From Streptomyces flaveus (GTDB taxonomy: Bacteria; Actinomycetota; Actinomycetes; Streptomycetales; Streptomycetaceae): a DNA stretch of 64,000 bases. The translations under genes were made by a program, and so were the position numbers. Positions within the stretch are counted from its first letter, which is position 1. The number at the start of each line of letters is the position of its first letter. Below are positions 26,963-36,225 of the stretch, piece by piece. The notes beneath the pieces are model-generated. The model had not been told where the DNA came from. It searched no databases and saw only the letters and a list, made by a program, of their open reading frames with translations. The stretch spans positions 407,089 to 471,088 of the forward strand of contig NZ_BMPQ01000001.1 of assembly GCF_014647675.1 (NCBI RefSeq), read 5' to 3'.

Positions 26963-29919
26963 GCCTGCCCGGCGGCCCTGTCGCGGGCCATCAGGGACGC
27001 GAGTGCGGCACGGGACGTCACGCCCGTCTTGCGGTAGACGGCGGCGATGTGGCTCTCGACCGTACGCGGGCTGAGGTGGAACCTGGAGGCGATGGCCTGC
27101 GTGCTGAGTCCTTCGCCGACCAGGTCGGCGATCTCCCGCTGGCGTGCGGTCAGCGTGGTCAGGTCTGCCACCAGCACCTCCTTTTCGGCCGGGCCGGGCC
27201 GAGCAGCCCGACCCTTCGCGGGTTCCAGCACCGCCGGACGCAGCATGTCGGCGAAGCCGACCAGCAGCCGGGCTCCGCCCTCCAGGGCCAGCCGGCGTCC
27301 ACGTCGCCACATGTCGGCCGCCCGATGGGGAACCCCTGCGGCTTTCACATGCGGAGCACCGAGCAGCAGGGACTGCGCCTCGCGCAGCTTCGCACCGGAC
27401 CGCGCGCTCTCCTGCGCTGCTCTTACGTACTTCCGCGCCGCCGCGGCCGGGTCACCGCGGTGTGCGTCGAGCTGGGCGAGAGCGCGCAGCGCCGCCCCGC
27501 GCTGGACCGGCAGACCGAGTTGTTCCGCCTCCTCGGCGGCACGCTCGGCATAGTGCTTGGCCTCCGACGTCCTGCCGGTGGCCAGCGCGGCGCTGACCAG
27601 GACCTCGACATGAGTCGGCCGCAGTGACGGCTGGAGCCGCGCCAGATCCTTCCCGTCGCCCGCCCGCAGCATGAGGTCCCGTGCCCGGTGCGGATCGCCC
27701 GTCACCGTCAGCACCACCTGGGCGAGCACGCACCTGCTCACTGTCGCCCACCAGGAGTCGCCGGCACCGACGGCGTCGACCGCCTCCTCGGCGGTGGCCA
27801 GTGCGCTCCGGTCGCCCGCCTGCATCAGCACCAGGGCCCTGATCGCGAGGGCGAAGCCGGTCAGTTCTCCGATGCCCAGGGCCCGCGCGACGTCCACGGC
27901 CTCTTCGGCGAACTCCAGCGCTGTCGTGATCCGGCAGGTGTTGAGGTGCGCGTAGGCCTTGCACAGCAGAAGGTGCGGAAGCATATGGAGCTGGCCGGTC
28001 CGGCGGACGACCTCCAGGCCACGGTCGGCGTGCCGTTCGGCCTCGGCGAAGCGCTCGAGGAACAACTCGCTCCAGCCCAGCCTGGCCAGCGGCTCGCTCA
28101 GGCTGCTGAGGTCGTCGCCCGTCAGCGCGTCCGTCATCGCCCCCGCAGACTCGGCGTACTTGAGAGCCGCGTCCATGTCGCCCTCGTACGCCTCGCACAT
28201 CGCCGCCAGCGCCAGTACGCCCGCCTCGCCGACCGGGTCGCCCAGGGCACCGGCGGTCGCCAGCGTCCGGGCGAGTTCCTCGCGCGCCCCGGGGAAGCGG
28301 GAGCCGAACAGCGCGCAGGACACCACTTCGGCCCCGAGCTCGACCTGCTGCGACGGTGAAGGGCCAGGTGTACGGGCGAGTTCCCTGCGCAGCAGCGCTT
28401 CGGCCTCCTGATAGCGGCCCAGGTAGCGCTCCATGAGGGCGCACTGCGCGACGGCGGACGTACGTACGGCGTCACCGTCGTCGTCCGGACCCAGTAGACC
28501 GATCACCTCGTGGAGCAGGTCCCGGCTCTCCCGCAGCGCGCCGGTGACGCCCAGCGTGCGGGCCCGCAGCAGCATCAAGTCACGGCGTGTTCCCAGGTGT
28601 TGGGGTTCATCCGGGAGGACTCTCAGCACCGCGCCCGACCAGTGGGCACAGCTGGCCGGAGCAGTCATGGCGGTCTCTTCGGCGGCCTCGGTGAGCAGGG
28701 CGGCTGCCTGGGGGTCCCATCCGTTCAGCGACTGTTCGACGTGGTGGGCCTGCTCCAGGAGGGGCGCGCCGACGCGCGCGAGTTCGGCGGCCGTCTGTCT
28801 GTGCAACTGTTCGCGCTGCCAGGGGGCGATGCTGTCGTGAACCAGGGCACGGACTACCGGGTGACGCAGTACCAGACGGCGGCGTCCGTGGTCCGGCCTC
28901 ATGAGGTCACGCTTCATCACCTGGTGCAGAGCCTCTACGACCTCGCTGACAGGGACCGCGGTGATGGCGCCGAGCATCTCGGGGGTGGCGTGGTCGCCGA
29001 GGACCGCGGTCGCGTCGAGGATCCGCCGCTCCAGCGGTTCGAGCGACGACAGTTCGTCGAGCAGCAACGCTTCGAGCCCCGTGCGCGGACCGTTTCCTGT
29101 CGGACCCTCGGCAGGAGTGGACAGCGGCGGCGAAGGCATCAGGGGCAGACGAGCCCCTCTATGGGCCTGGAGGAGGGTCAGGAAGTACAGCGGGTTGCCC
29201 TCGCTCGCGGCGTAGATCTCGGCCGCGCGCCGCGGAGGCAGGTCGCGGGCGAGTTCTTCGACGCAGTCGCGCTCGCCGAGCGGCCCCAGGGCGATCCGCA
29301 GAACCGCGCCGGTGTCGACCCCACGGGTCAGAGCGGTGGTGAGCACCTTCGGCGTCTGCCGGTCACGCCGCGCGACGACCAGGAGCACAGGGGCCCGCAG
29401 TGGATGCCGGATGAGGTGGTCGAGCAGTTCGAGCGACGCCGCGTCCGCCCAGTGCAGGTCGTCAAGGAGTACGACCAGTCCGGTCCCACGAACGCGGCCA
29501 AGGACGGCCGCCGTCTCCTGGTAGAGGCCGAAGCGGTCGCCGGTCCACCGGCCACTGCTCGCCTCCTCGAAACCGCCGCGCAGCATCGCGGGGAGTTCCC
29601 GCAGCTCCGGGACCGCCTCCAGATCTCGCCGGCCGACCCAGGCGAAGGCGTCGGCGAACGGCTGGAACGGGCTGTGCCGCTCGTACTCCGTGGCCTGGCC
29701 CCGCAGCACGGTCATCCCACGGCGCCAGGCCCGCACGCCGAACTCGGTCAGCAGCCGGCTCTTGCCGATGCCGGCTTCACCGGTGATGTCGACGACCGAG
29801 GGTCCATCCTCCGCCAGGCGTTCCAGGACGGCGTCGAGCCGGTCCACTTCCGCCGATCTGCTGACGAAGGGCTCGCTGTCCGCGCGGACAGCCGGTGCGT
29901 CGTACGCCACAGTCATCAT
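26959..29919 (-). CDS. LAL-type LuxR regulator (large ATP-binding), copy 2
   Basis: This 986-residue paralogue of the next gene has the same layout: Walker A GEAGIGKSRLL near residue 45, Walker B-like LVVLLDDLHWAD, a TPR-like middle and a C-terminal LuxR domain (LTARQREIADLVGEGLSTQ, LSPRTVESHIAAVYRKTGV). ATG 29919 follows AAGGG by 4 bases; a GTG 36 bases upstream has no such site. The gene leads a two-gene operon with a 4-base stop/start overlap, so the two LAL proteins are translationally coupled and may act together. The target genes are not evident. Nearby options are the catabolic genes to the right. Confidence 0.92.
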   Translation of the reverse strand: MMTVAYDAPAVRADSEPFVSRSAEVDRLDAVLERLAEDGPSVVDITGEAGIGKSRLLTEFGVRAWRRGMTVLRGQATEYERHSPFQPFADAFAWVGRRDLEAVPELRELPAMLRGGFEEASSGRWTGDRFGLYQETAAVLGRVRGTGLVVLLDDLHWADAASLELLDHLIRHPLRAPVLLVVARRDRQTPKVLTTALTRGVDTGAVLRIALGPLGERDCVEELARDLPPRRAAEIYAASEGNPLYFLTLLQAHRGARLPLMPSPPLSTPAEGPTGNGPRTGLEALLLDELSSLEPLERRILDATAVLGDHATPEMLGAITAVPVSEVVEALHQVMKRDLMRPDHGRRRLVLRHPVVRALVHDSIAPWQREQLHRQTAAELARVGAPLLEQAHHVEQSLNGWDPQAAALLTEAAEETAMTAPASCAHWSGAVLRVLPDEPQHLGTRRDLMLLRARTLGVTGALRESRDLLHEVIGLLGPDDDGDAVRTSAVAQCALMERYLGRYQEAEALLRRELARTPGPSPSQQVELGAEVVSCALFGSRFPGAREELARTLATAGALGDPVGEAGVLALAAMCEAYEGDMDAALKYAESAGAMTDALTGDDLSSLSEPLARLGWSELFLERFAEAERHADRGLEVVRRTGQLHMLPHLLLCKAYAHLNTCRITTALEFAEEAVDVARALGIGELTGFALAIRALVLMQAGDRSALATAEEAVDAVGAGDSWWATVSRCVLAQVVLTVTGDPHRARDLMLRAGDGKDLARLQPSLRPTHVEVLVSAALATGRTSEAKHYAERAAEEAEQLGLPVQRGAALRALAQLDAHRGDPAAAARKYVRAAQESARSGAKLREAQSLLLGAPHVKAAGVPHRAADMWRRGRRLALEGGARLLVGFADMLRPAVLEPAKGRAARPGPAEKEVLVADLTTLTARQREIADLVGEGLSTQAIASRFHLSPRTVESHIAAVYRKTGVTSRAALASLMARDRAAGQA

Positions 29920-30031
29920 GAATCCCTTCTGCAGTCCGTGAGTTGACACGTTCACGAGTTCGTCGCTTGCAGAACACGGAGGAGGTGGCCATGAGTGTTA
30001 CCTGACTTCTGCTGCTTTTGCTCATTGCGTT

Positions 30032-30301
30032 CAAAAGGGTCGTGACCCGTGGGTAGCTTCCGGTGCGCTCGGCGGCGTCGGCGAAGGCCTGTTGGGCCTC
30101 GTACAGCGGGAAGCGCGCCTCGATGACGGCTCCGGGCCGGGCGTCGGGCAGCTCGGCGACGGCGGCGGTGAAGTCGCCCGGGTGGTCGTAGACCACCGAC
30201 CCGCGGATCACCAGCTGACGGCGGACCACGTCGTCGGTGGTGAACGGCAGACGGCCGGGGTTGAGGCCGATCAGGACGACGGTGGCGCCGGGGGCGGCGC
30301 G
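30032..30301 (-). pseudogene. Zinc-type alcohol dehydrogenase C-terminal remnant
   Basis: About 90 codons on the complement read as the end of a medium-chain dehydrogenase: PGATVVLIGLNPGRLPFTT, RRQLVIRGSVVYDHPGDF, then the DAAERTGSYPRV-type tail. A TGA lies in frame just upstream of this block, and no N-terminal catalytic domain is present. The frame runs on past the usual family end towards the LAL gene. It is the tail of a deleted gene. Confidence 0.75.
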
Positions 30302-30818
30302 CCCTGGGCATCCTCAGCTACGGCGGCGCTACGTCGCCCTCCTCCTGGATGACCCAAGGCACGACCGGGACCCTCCGAGGCCCCTGCCCCACCCCGCGCT
30401 CAACAAGGACGAGTTCGACCAGACCATCACGTGACGCCATCCGGGTCACGCGGATCGACCAGGCACTCCCCAGAGAAACCGGCCATGTCGCCGCAGCGGC
30501 CGGGACGCGCGGCCGCACGACGCAGCACGGCCACCTCCGACACCCGGACCGAAACCATGCATCGACTGGGTCGCCAAGAAGCGGCGGCAACAGCCTGGAC
30601 CACTGCGAAGGCCCTTTTCGAAGTCCCCGTTGACGCGCTGTGTTGGACGAACGGCTCGTCGGCCCCAAGGGCGATCTCCACCGCCGCAGAACGCCCCTCA
30701 CGCACTTCCAGCAGCCCGTGGGGCTGGGGACCGTCAACCTCATGGGGACCGCCCCTTCACGGCGGGCCGCCCAGCTGTGGCGCAGCCACCCGTGGATGAG
30801 CCCTGTCAGGCGACTCCT
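30302..30818. other. Intergenic region upstream of the LacI regulator
   Basis: About 500 bases without a gene I can support. Frames on both strands are open in parts, but the translations match nothing I know and lack ribosome binding sites. It probably contains decayed sequence next to the dehydrogenase remnant. Confidence 0.4.
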
Positions 30819-30838
30819 TTCGTATAACGTTGCACGAA
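30819..30838. promoter_or_regulatory. LacI-type operator candidate upstream of the LacI-family gene
   Basis: The 20-base sequence TTCGTATAACGTTGCACGAA is an inverted repeat of TTCGT and ACGAA around a central AACGTT, and matches its own reverse complement at all but four positions. It has the form of a LacI-family operator with a central CG step. It lies 118 bases before the regulator start, and a close relative lies before the rhamnosidase gene at 32195-32214. This suggests autoregulation. Confidence 0.7.
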
Positions 30839-30955
30839 GGGATGTCCCAAAGGTTGAAGCGGGCAGACAGGCCGGAGCCGTCGAGTCATCCGCGAATAAT
30901 GTTCCGGAAACGCCAAAAGGGGCAGAGCGGTGCACGACAACGGAGGTGCGCGTAA

Positions 30956-31996
30956 GTGCAACCGGCAGGCGGCTCGAAGAGGGTCACCATCACCGACGTC
31001 GCGCGCAGTGCGGACGTGTCCACCTCCGCGGTGTCGAAGGTGCTGCGCAACGCCTACGGAGTGAGCCCCGCGATGCGCGAGCGAGTGCAGACGGCCATGG
31101 CCGAGCTGGGCTACCGCCCGCACGCCGCCGCTCGTGGCATGAGGGGCCGCACCTACACGATCGGCGTTCTGCTCGCGAGCATCCGCAACGCCTTCTACGC
31201 CGACCTCCTGGACGGCGTGAACGCGGCTCTGCGGAACACCGAGTACGCGCTGTTCATGGGCTCCAGCGGCTCCTCCGAGATGGAGGACCAGACCAAGCTG
31301 ATCCACGCCATGGTGGACCGGCAGATGGACGGGCTGATCCTGATCGCGCCCGCCGTTCCCCGCGCGGAGGTGATGGGCATCGCGGCCGAGGTGCCGACGG
31401 TGGTGATCGGCCACCACGACCCCTCGCCGGCGTACGACTGCGTGGTCAACCAGGACGGGACCGGCGTCGACCTGGTCGTGGACCACCTGGTCGGACTCGG
31501 GCACCGGGACATCGCGCACGTATCGCATCCGACAGTGCGCGGCAGCCAGTGGGAGCAGCGACCCGAACACCACGTCCGGGCCGCCTACCGCGAGGCGATG
31601 GCCCGGCACGGTCTGACGGACCTGGCCCGGGTGGTGCACTCCGGGTACTCGGACGAGGGCGGCTACCGCGGCGCCATGGAGCTGCTCACCTCCGCCCGCC
31701 CACCCACCGCGATCTTCGCCGGCGCGGACGTGGCCGCGACCGGTGTCTTCCGGGCCGCCGCCGAGCTCGGCCTGCGCATCCCCGGCGACCTCTCGCTCGC
31801 CGGATACAACAACACCTCCGTCGCCGCCCTCGCCCCCGTGAGCCTGACAAGCGTCGACCAGGCCGGCGCGATGATGGGCGAGACCGCGGCCCGGCTGCTG
31901 CTGGAACGGATCGAGAAGCGGCGTGACCGCGCCGTCGTCACGGCCTCGACACCGCACCTGGTGACGCGGAGCAGTACCGCACCGCCCGGCGCCTGA
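30956..31996 (+). CDS. LacI-family transcriptional regulator
   Basis: This 346-residue repressor-type regulator starts with GTG, 8 bases after GGAGGT. The N-terminal helix-turn-helix is canonical (VTITDVARSADVSTSAVSKVL, here split at position 20, with the hinge ELGYRPHAAARGM). The sugar-binding periplasmic-protein-like domain follows, with IGVLLASIRNAFYADLLDGV and the late DLSLAGYNN. It lies just before an alpha-L-rhamnosidase on the same strand, and matching palindromes lie upstream of both genes. The simplest model is local repression of the rhamnosidase, relieved by a rhamnose-containing ligand; that ligand is inferred from context. Confidence 0.93.
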   Translation: MQPAGGSKRVTITDVARSADVSTSAVSKVLRNAYGVSPAMRERVQTAMAELGYRPHAAARGMRGRTYTIGVLLASIRNAFYADLLDGVNAALRNTEYALFMGSSGSSEMEDQTKLIHAMVDRQMDGLILIAPAVPRAEVMGIAAEVPTVVIGHHDPSPAYDCVVNQDGTGVDLVVDHLVGLGHRDIAHVSHPTVRGSQWEQRPEHHVRAAYREAMARHGLTDLARVVHSGYSDEGGYRGAMELLTSARPPTAIFAGADVAATGVFRAAAELGLRIPGDLSLAGYNNTSVAALAPVSLTSVDQAGAMMGETAARLLLERIEKRRDRAVVTASTPHLVTRSSTAPPGA

Positions 31997-32194
31997 TCAA
32001 CGGCCCACGCCCTCACCGCAGGGCGGACGGATCCGCATCCGGCGGACGGACACCGAACCGACGCGGAGGCGAGCGGACGCAGCGACACCGCGTGCAGGCG
32101 ATCCGGTGCACGACCTGCCGCGTCCGTCCGCCGGGATTTTCCTGCCACTCCTCTTGACGCGCCGGCCATCTCCACCTCAGGGTTGAGCCGTTTC

Positions 32195-32214
32195 AGCGTA
32201 GAACGTTGCACACA
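32195..32214. promoter_or_regulatory. LacI-type operator candidate upstream of the rhamnosidase
   Basis: The 20-base block centred on AACGTT (32202-32207) shares CGTA, AACGTTGCAC and spacing with the operator candidate at 30819-30838, differing at the outer positions. It lies 84 bases before the rhamnosidase start. The other bases in 31997-32297 show no gene. Confidence 0.6.
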
Positions 32215-32297
32215 ACACAGGAACGCACGTTGCGCCTTGCGGCGAAGTCAGCCGCGAACGCCCACCGTATGAAACGATTCAACACTGTGGAGATGCC

Positions 32298-35200
32298 ATG
32301 GTCCGTAAACGCTCGCTCTTGTCCGTCCTCCTGAGAGGCTTTCTCGTGTTGGCCGTGGTCGGAGGCGCGGCGGTCCTGCCAGGCTCCGTGTCCAGCGCGG
32401 CGTCGGTGCGTGACGCGCCGTTCGCTGCCAAGGCCCTGTCCACCAACGGCCGGGTCAACCCGTTGGGCATCGGCGGTGAAGACCCGGTCTTCGGCTGGCA
32501 GTTGACGTCGGCCCGGCGGGCGGCTTCGCAGAAGGCCTACGAGATCCAGGTCGGACGTACGCCGCGGTCCGCCGATGTGTGGTCGTCCGGCAAGGTGGCG
32601 TCCGACCGTCAGGTCGGCGTGCGGTACGGCGGCCCCGATCTGGAGGCGGGCACCCGTTACCACTGGCGCGTCCGGGCCTGGGACGGCAAGGGAGTTGCCA
32701 GTCCGTGGAGTGCGAGCGCGTACTTCGAGACCGGCCTGCTGGACTCCGGCGACTGGGACGGCGCCCAGTGGATCACGCGTCCTGCGGCTCCCAGCGAGCT
32801 GGACAGGTGGACCGACTACACCGCCACGGTCGAGTTCGAGCTGGACAGGGCCGCCTTCGGCATGTTCCTGCGCGCCCCGGATGTGAGCAACGGCTACATG
32901 TGGCAGTTCAGCGCCACGGGCGCCACCCCGATGCTGAGACTCCACAAGCAGGTCAAGGGCGCCTACTCCGTGGTGCAGCAGGTGGATCTCGCGTCCCACG
33001 GCTTCACCAACGCAGGCCTCCTCGATGGCAGGCACACCGTCCGCTACGACGTGGCGGGCAGCACCATCAAGACGACCCTCGACGGCAAGCCGGTCAACAC
33101 CTTCACGGATTCCACGTTCCCCAAGGGCTACATCGGCTTCCGCACCCACGCGTGCTGCGAGGAACGCGGAACGGTCCACGACGCCGTCGTCACCGGCGCC
33201 GACGGCACCACCCTGCTCGACACCGACTTCGCCTCCGGACGGAACCCGTTCGCCGGCGGTGAGATCGCCGACTCCGCCCTCGTCGTGTCCGGCACCACGG
33301 ACGCCCTCTACCAACCCGCGACCCGGCCGCAGCCGCTGCTGCGCAAGGACTTCGCGACCAAGAGCGGCAAGAAGGTCGCCTCCGCGCGCGTCTACGCGTC
33401 GGCACTCGGCCTCTACGAGCTGGAGCTCAACGGCAAGCCGGTCGGTGACCAGGTGCTCGCCCCGGGATGGACGAACTACCACAAGCGCATCCAGGCCCAG
33501 ACCTACGACGTGACGAAGCTGCTCGCCCGCGGCGGCAACGTGATCGGTGCGTCCCTGGCGGACGGCTGGTGGGCCGGCAAGGTCGGGCTCGGCTGGAGCC
33601 GCCAGTACGGGGACACCCCCGCTCTCGTGGCGAAGATGCGCATCACCTACACCGACGGATCGGTTCAGTGGATCGCCACGGACGGTTCGTGGAAGGCGGG
33701 CGACGGCCCCTACGTCAAGGCCGACCTTCAGGACGGCGAGACCTACGACGCCCGTCTGCAGCCGGCGGGCTGGAGCCGGCCCGGGTTCGACGACGCGAAG
33801 TGGGAGCCCGCCGCGAGCCTGGAGTCCCGTACCGCCCTGCTGGTCCCGCAGAGCGACGAGCCGGTGCGCCGGACCCAGGTGCTCCAGGCCAACAAGATGA
33901 CCGAGCCCACCCCCGGAACGTACGTCTACGACCTCGGCCAGAACATGGTCGGTGCGTCACGCCTGACCCTCACCGGCTCCGCGGACCAGTCGATCAAGAT
34001 CCGCTACGCGGAGGTGCTCAACAAGAACGGCACCCTCTACACCGACAACTTCCGCAACGCCAAGGTCACCGACCGCTACACCTTCGCCAAGAACGGAACG
34101 GTGACCTACGAGCCCACCTTCACCCAGCACGGCTTCCGCTACATCGAGATCACCGGGGTGACCGAACCCCCCGCGCTCGCCGACGTCAAGGGCGTCGTAT
34201 GGGGATCCGACCTCCCGTCCACCGGCACGCTGAAGACCTCCGACAGCATGCTCGACCAACTGGTGAGCAACATCTCCTGGAGCCAGCGCGGCAACTTCCT
34301 GTCCATCCCCACCGACACCCCGGCCCGCGACGAGCGCCTGGGATGGACAGGTGACATCAGTCTGTTCGCGCCGACGGCCAACTACCTTGTCGACACCCGC
34401 GCGTTCCTGTCCCACTGGATGACGGACGTACGCAACTCCCAGTACGCGAACGGGGACTTGCCAGCGGTGGTACCGACTCCCCAGGGCCAGTTCGGCGACA
34501 GCGGTGTCGGCTGGTCGGATGTGATGATCACCGTGCCGTACTCCGTGTGGCGCTCCTACGACGACACCCGCATCCTGCGGGAGAACTACCCCGCCATGCG
34601 GAAGTTCTTCCAGTTCGTGCGCGACAGCGCCGGAGCGGACCTGCTCGAGCCCGGCCGCACCACGTTCTTCACCGACGACTGGCTGCACCTGGACGACCCC
34701 ACCGAGCAGGGCATCCTGGGCACCGCCTACTACGCCGAGAACGCCCGCATGATGGCCGAGGTGGCCAAGGCCCTGGGCGACGACGCGGCGGCGGCCGACT
34801 ACGGCAAGCTCTCCGCCGACATCCGCGAGGCCTTCACCAAGGCCTACGTCGCAGCCGACGGCACCGTCAAGCGCAACTCGCAGACCGGATACGCGCTGGC
34901 CCTCGGCATGGACCTGATCTCGGATCCGGCACTGGTCGAGAAGGCCGGCGAGAAGTTCGTGGCCAAACTGGCGCTCACCGACCACCACCTGCGGACCGGC
35001 TTCATCGGCACACCGCTGCTGCTGCCCGCGCTGAGCAAGATCGGCCGCGACGACCTGGCGTACAAGATGCTGCTGCACAAGGACTACCCGTCCTGGGGCT
35101 ACGAGGTCGCCAACGGCGCCACCACCATGTGGGAGCGCTGGAACTCGATCATGCCCGACGGCAGCTTCGGCCCGGTCGACATGAACTCCTTCAACCACTA

Positions 35201-35570
35201 CGCCTACGGCGCCGTGGGCGACTGGATGTTCCAGAACATCGGCGGCCTCTCCGCGCTCGAGCCCGGCTACAAGCGCTCCAGGATCGCGCCCGTGCCCGGC
35301 GGGAACCTGACGCAGGGCTCCGGAAAACTCAAGACCGTCTACGGCCTTCTGTCGTCCAAGTGGAGCGCCCGCGACGGCGAGTTCGACCTGAAGGTGACGG
35401 TGCCGGTCAACACCGTCGCAGAGGTCCACGTGCCGTCGAAGACCCGCCAGGCGGTCACCGAGAACGGCCGGCCGGCCGACGCCGCCGAGGGAGTCAGGTT
35501 CCTGCGGATGGAGGACGGGGCCGCCGTGTTCGAAGTGAGGTCGGGGTCCTACAGCTTCGGCGTCGAGTAG
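32298..35570 (+). CDS. Secreted alpha-L-rhamnosidase (GH78)
   Basis: This 1090-residue extracellular enzyme removes terminal L-rhamnose from plant glycosides or polysaccharides. ATG 32298 follows GGAG by 5 bases. An N-terminal signal peptide of about 34 residues precedes a fibronectin-like domain (ENP-type GGEDPVFGWQL, YEIQVGRT, RYHWRVRAWD). An inserted beta-sandwich (about residues 165-330) and the Bac_rhamnosid_N domain (YASALGLYELELNGKPVGD) come next. The (alpha/alpha)6 catalytic barrel carries PTDTPARDERLGWTGD (general-acid region), then NGATTMWERWNS and a C-terminal beta domain. All expected GH78 modules are present. It is the likely target of the LacI-type regulator upstream. Confidence 0.95.
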   Translation: MVRKRSLLSVLLRGFLVLAVVGGAAVLPGSVSSAASVRDAPFAAKALSTNGRVNPLGIGGEDPVFGWQLTSARRAASQKAYEIQVGRTPRSADVWSSGKVASDRQVGVRYGGPDLEAGTRYHWRVRAWDGKGVASPWSASAYFETGLLDSGDWDGAQWITRPAAPSELDRWTDYTATVEFELDRAAFGMFLRAPDVSNGYMWQFSATGATPMLRLHKQVKGAYSVVQQVDLASHGFTNAGLLDGRHTVRYDVAGSTIKTTLDGKPVNTFTDSTFPKGYIGFRTHACCEERGTVHDAVVTGADGTTLLDTDFASGRNPFAGGEIADSALVVSGTTDALYQPATRPQPLLRKDFATKSGKKVASARVYASALGLYELELNGKPVGDQVLAPGWTNYHKRIQAQTYDVTKLLARGGNVIGASLADGWWAGKVGLGWSRQYGDTPALVAKMRITYTDGSVQWIATDGSWKAGDGPYVKADLQDGETYDARLQPAGWSRPGFDDAKWEPAASLESRTALLVPQSDEPVRRTQVLQANKMTEPTPGTYVYDLGQNMVGASRLTLTGSADQSIKIRYAEVLNKNGTLYTDNFRNAKVTDRYTFAKNGTVTYEPTFTQHGFRYIEITGVTEPPALADVKGVVWGSDLPSTGTLKTSDSMLDQLVSNISWSQRGNFLSIPTDTPARDERLGWTGDISLFAPTANYLVDTRAFLSHWMTDVRNSQYANGDLPAVVPTPQGQFGDSGVGWSDVMITVPYSVWRSYDDTRILRENYPAMRKFFQFVRDSAGADLLEPGRTTFFTDDWLHLDDPTEQGILGTAYYAENARMMAEVAKALGDDAAAADYGKLSADIREAFTKAYVAADGTVKRNSQTGYALALGMDLISDPALVEKAGEKFVAKLALTDHHLRTGFIGTPLLLPALSKIGRDDLAYKMLLHKDYPSWGYEVANGATTMWERWNSIMPDGSFGPVDMNSFNHYAYGAVGDWMFQNIGGLSALEPGYKRSRIAPVPGGNLTQGSGKLKTVYGLLSSKWSARDGEFDLKVTVPVNTVAEVHVPSKTRQAVTENGRPADAAEGVRFLRMEDGAAVFEVRSGSYSFGVE

Positions 35571-35699
35571 GCCGCGGTTGAGGCGGTGGCAGTGGGTGCG
35601 GCCGGACCGATTCCCCGCCTGCCCTGGGCGCCACCCTGTGCCCGCGCCGCACAGCCGAGGGCGTCTCGCTCTCATCGGCGCGGGCACGCCGGACTCGAC

Positions 35700-36131
35700 T
35701 CAGGTCTCTCTTTCCGGTGTGTAGTCGGCCTCATCCAGTCCGAAGGTCCAGGCGACGCCCTCCCGGGCGGTCCGGGTCCGTGGCGGCACTCGTAGCCAGT
35801 ACGTGCGGTGGGTGCCGTCGGGCTCCGGGGTGGAGTTGAGCACTTCGACCATCACCAGTGGCTCGTCCCCCGCCAGGGCGATACGCCACAGCACACCTGC
35901 GTCGTCCCGCTGCACGGGCTCGGCTCCGGACTCCTCCAGGTAGCGCTCGTAGCCGTAGTGCTCCAGCATGACGCGGCGCAGCTCAGCGTTCTCCTCCTCA
36001 CGGATCCGCTGCGGGGTCAGCCCGGCGAGTCCGTCGAGGAACTCGGCGGGGACCGGCATGCCACGCCAGGCGTGCAGCGCGAATCCGTCAGGGAAGGCGA
36101 GCGCGGCGCACCGTGCGGGCGCGGTGCCTTC
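35700..36131 (-). pseudogene. DUF6745 family protein, 5'-truncated
   Basis: The complement encodes the last 140 or so residues of a DUF6745-type protein: AFPDGFALHAWRG, LTPQRIREEENAELRRVML, LVMVEVLNSTPEPDG and the ending EGVAWTFGLDEADY before a proper stop. Upstream of about 36131 the frame runs into unrelated sequence that belongs to the radical-SAM locus on the other strand. The first two-thirds of the gene is therefore missing, and the breakpoint coincides with that of the STM4014-type fragment. Confidence 0.75.
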
Positions 36132-36219
36132 CGCCGACCCGGAGGATGTCGCGGTGATGTTCGACAAGCGGCGCTGCCATGCCCGGCTCGCCGCCGCGGG
36201 CGTCCCGGTGCCCCGGCCC
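36130..36219 (+). pseudogene. STM4014-family (ATP-grasp-like) fragment
   Basis: About 30 codons in the forward strand read DPEDVAVMFDKRRCHARLAA and then AGVPVP, which resembles an internal piece of the STM4014 family found next to STM4011 and STM4012 radical-SAM genes. Both ends are lost: the left end at the junction with the DUF6745 fragment and the right at the STM4012 fragment. Confidence 0.5.
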
Positions 36220-36225
36220 TGACGG

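Noticed and set aside
30302..30818. Several open frames that might be a small gene before the LacI regulator
   Set aside because: None has a ribosome binding site, plausible protein composition or recognisable motif.
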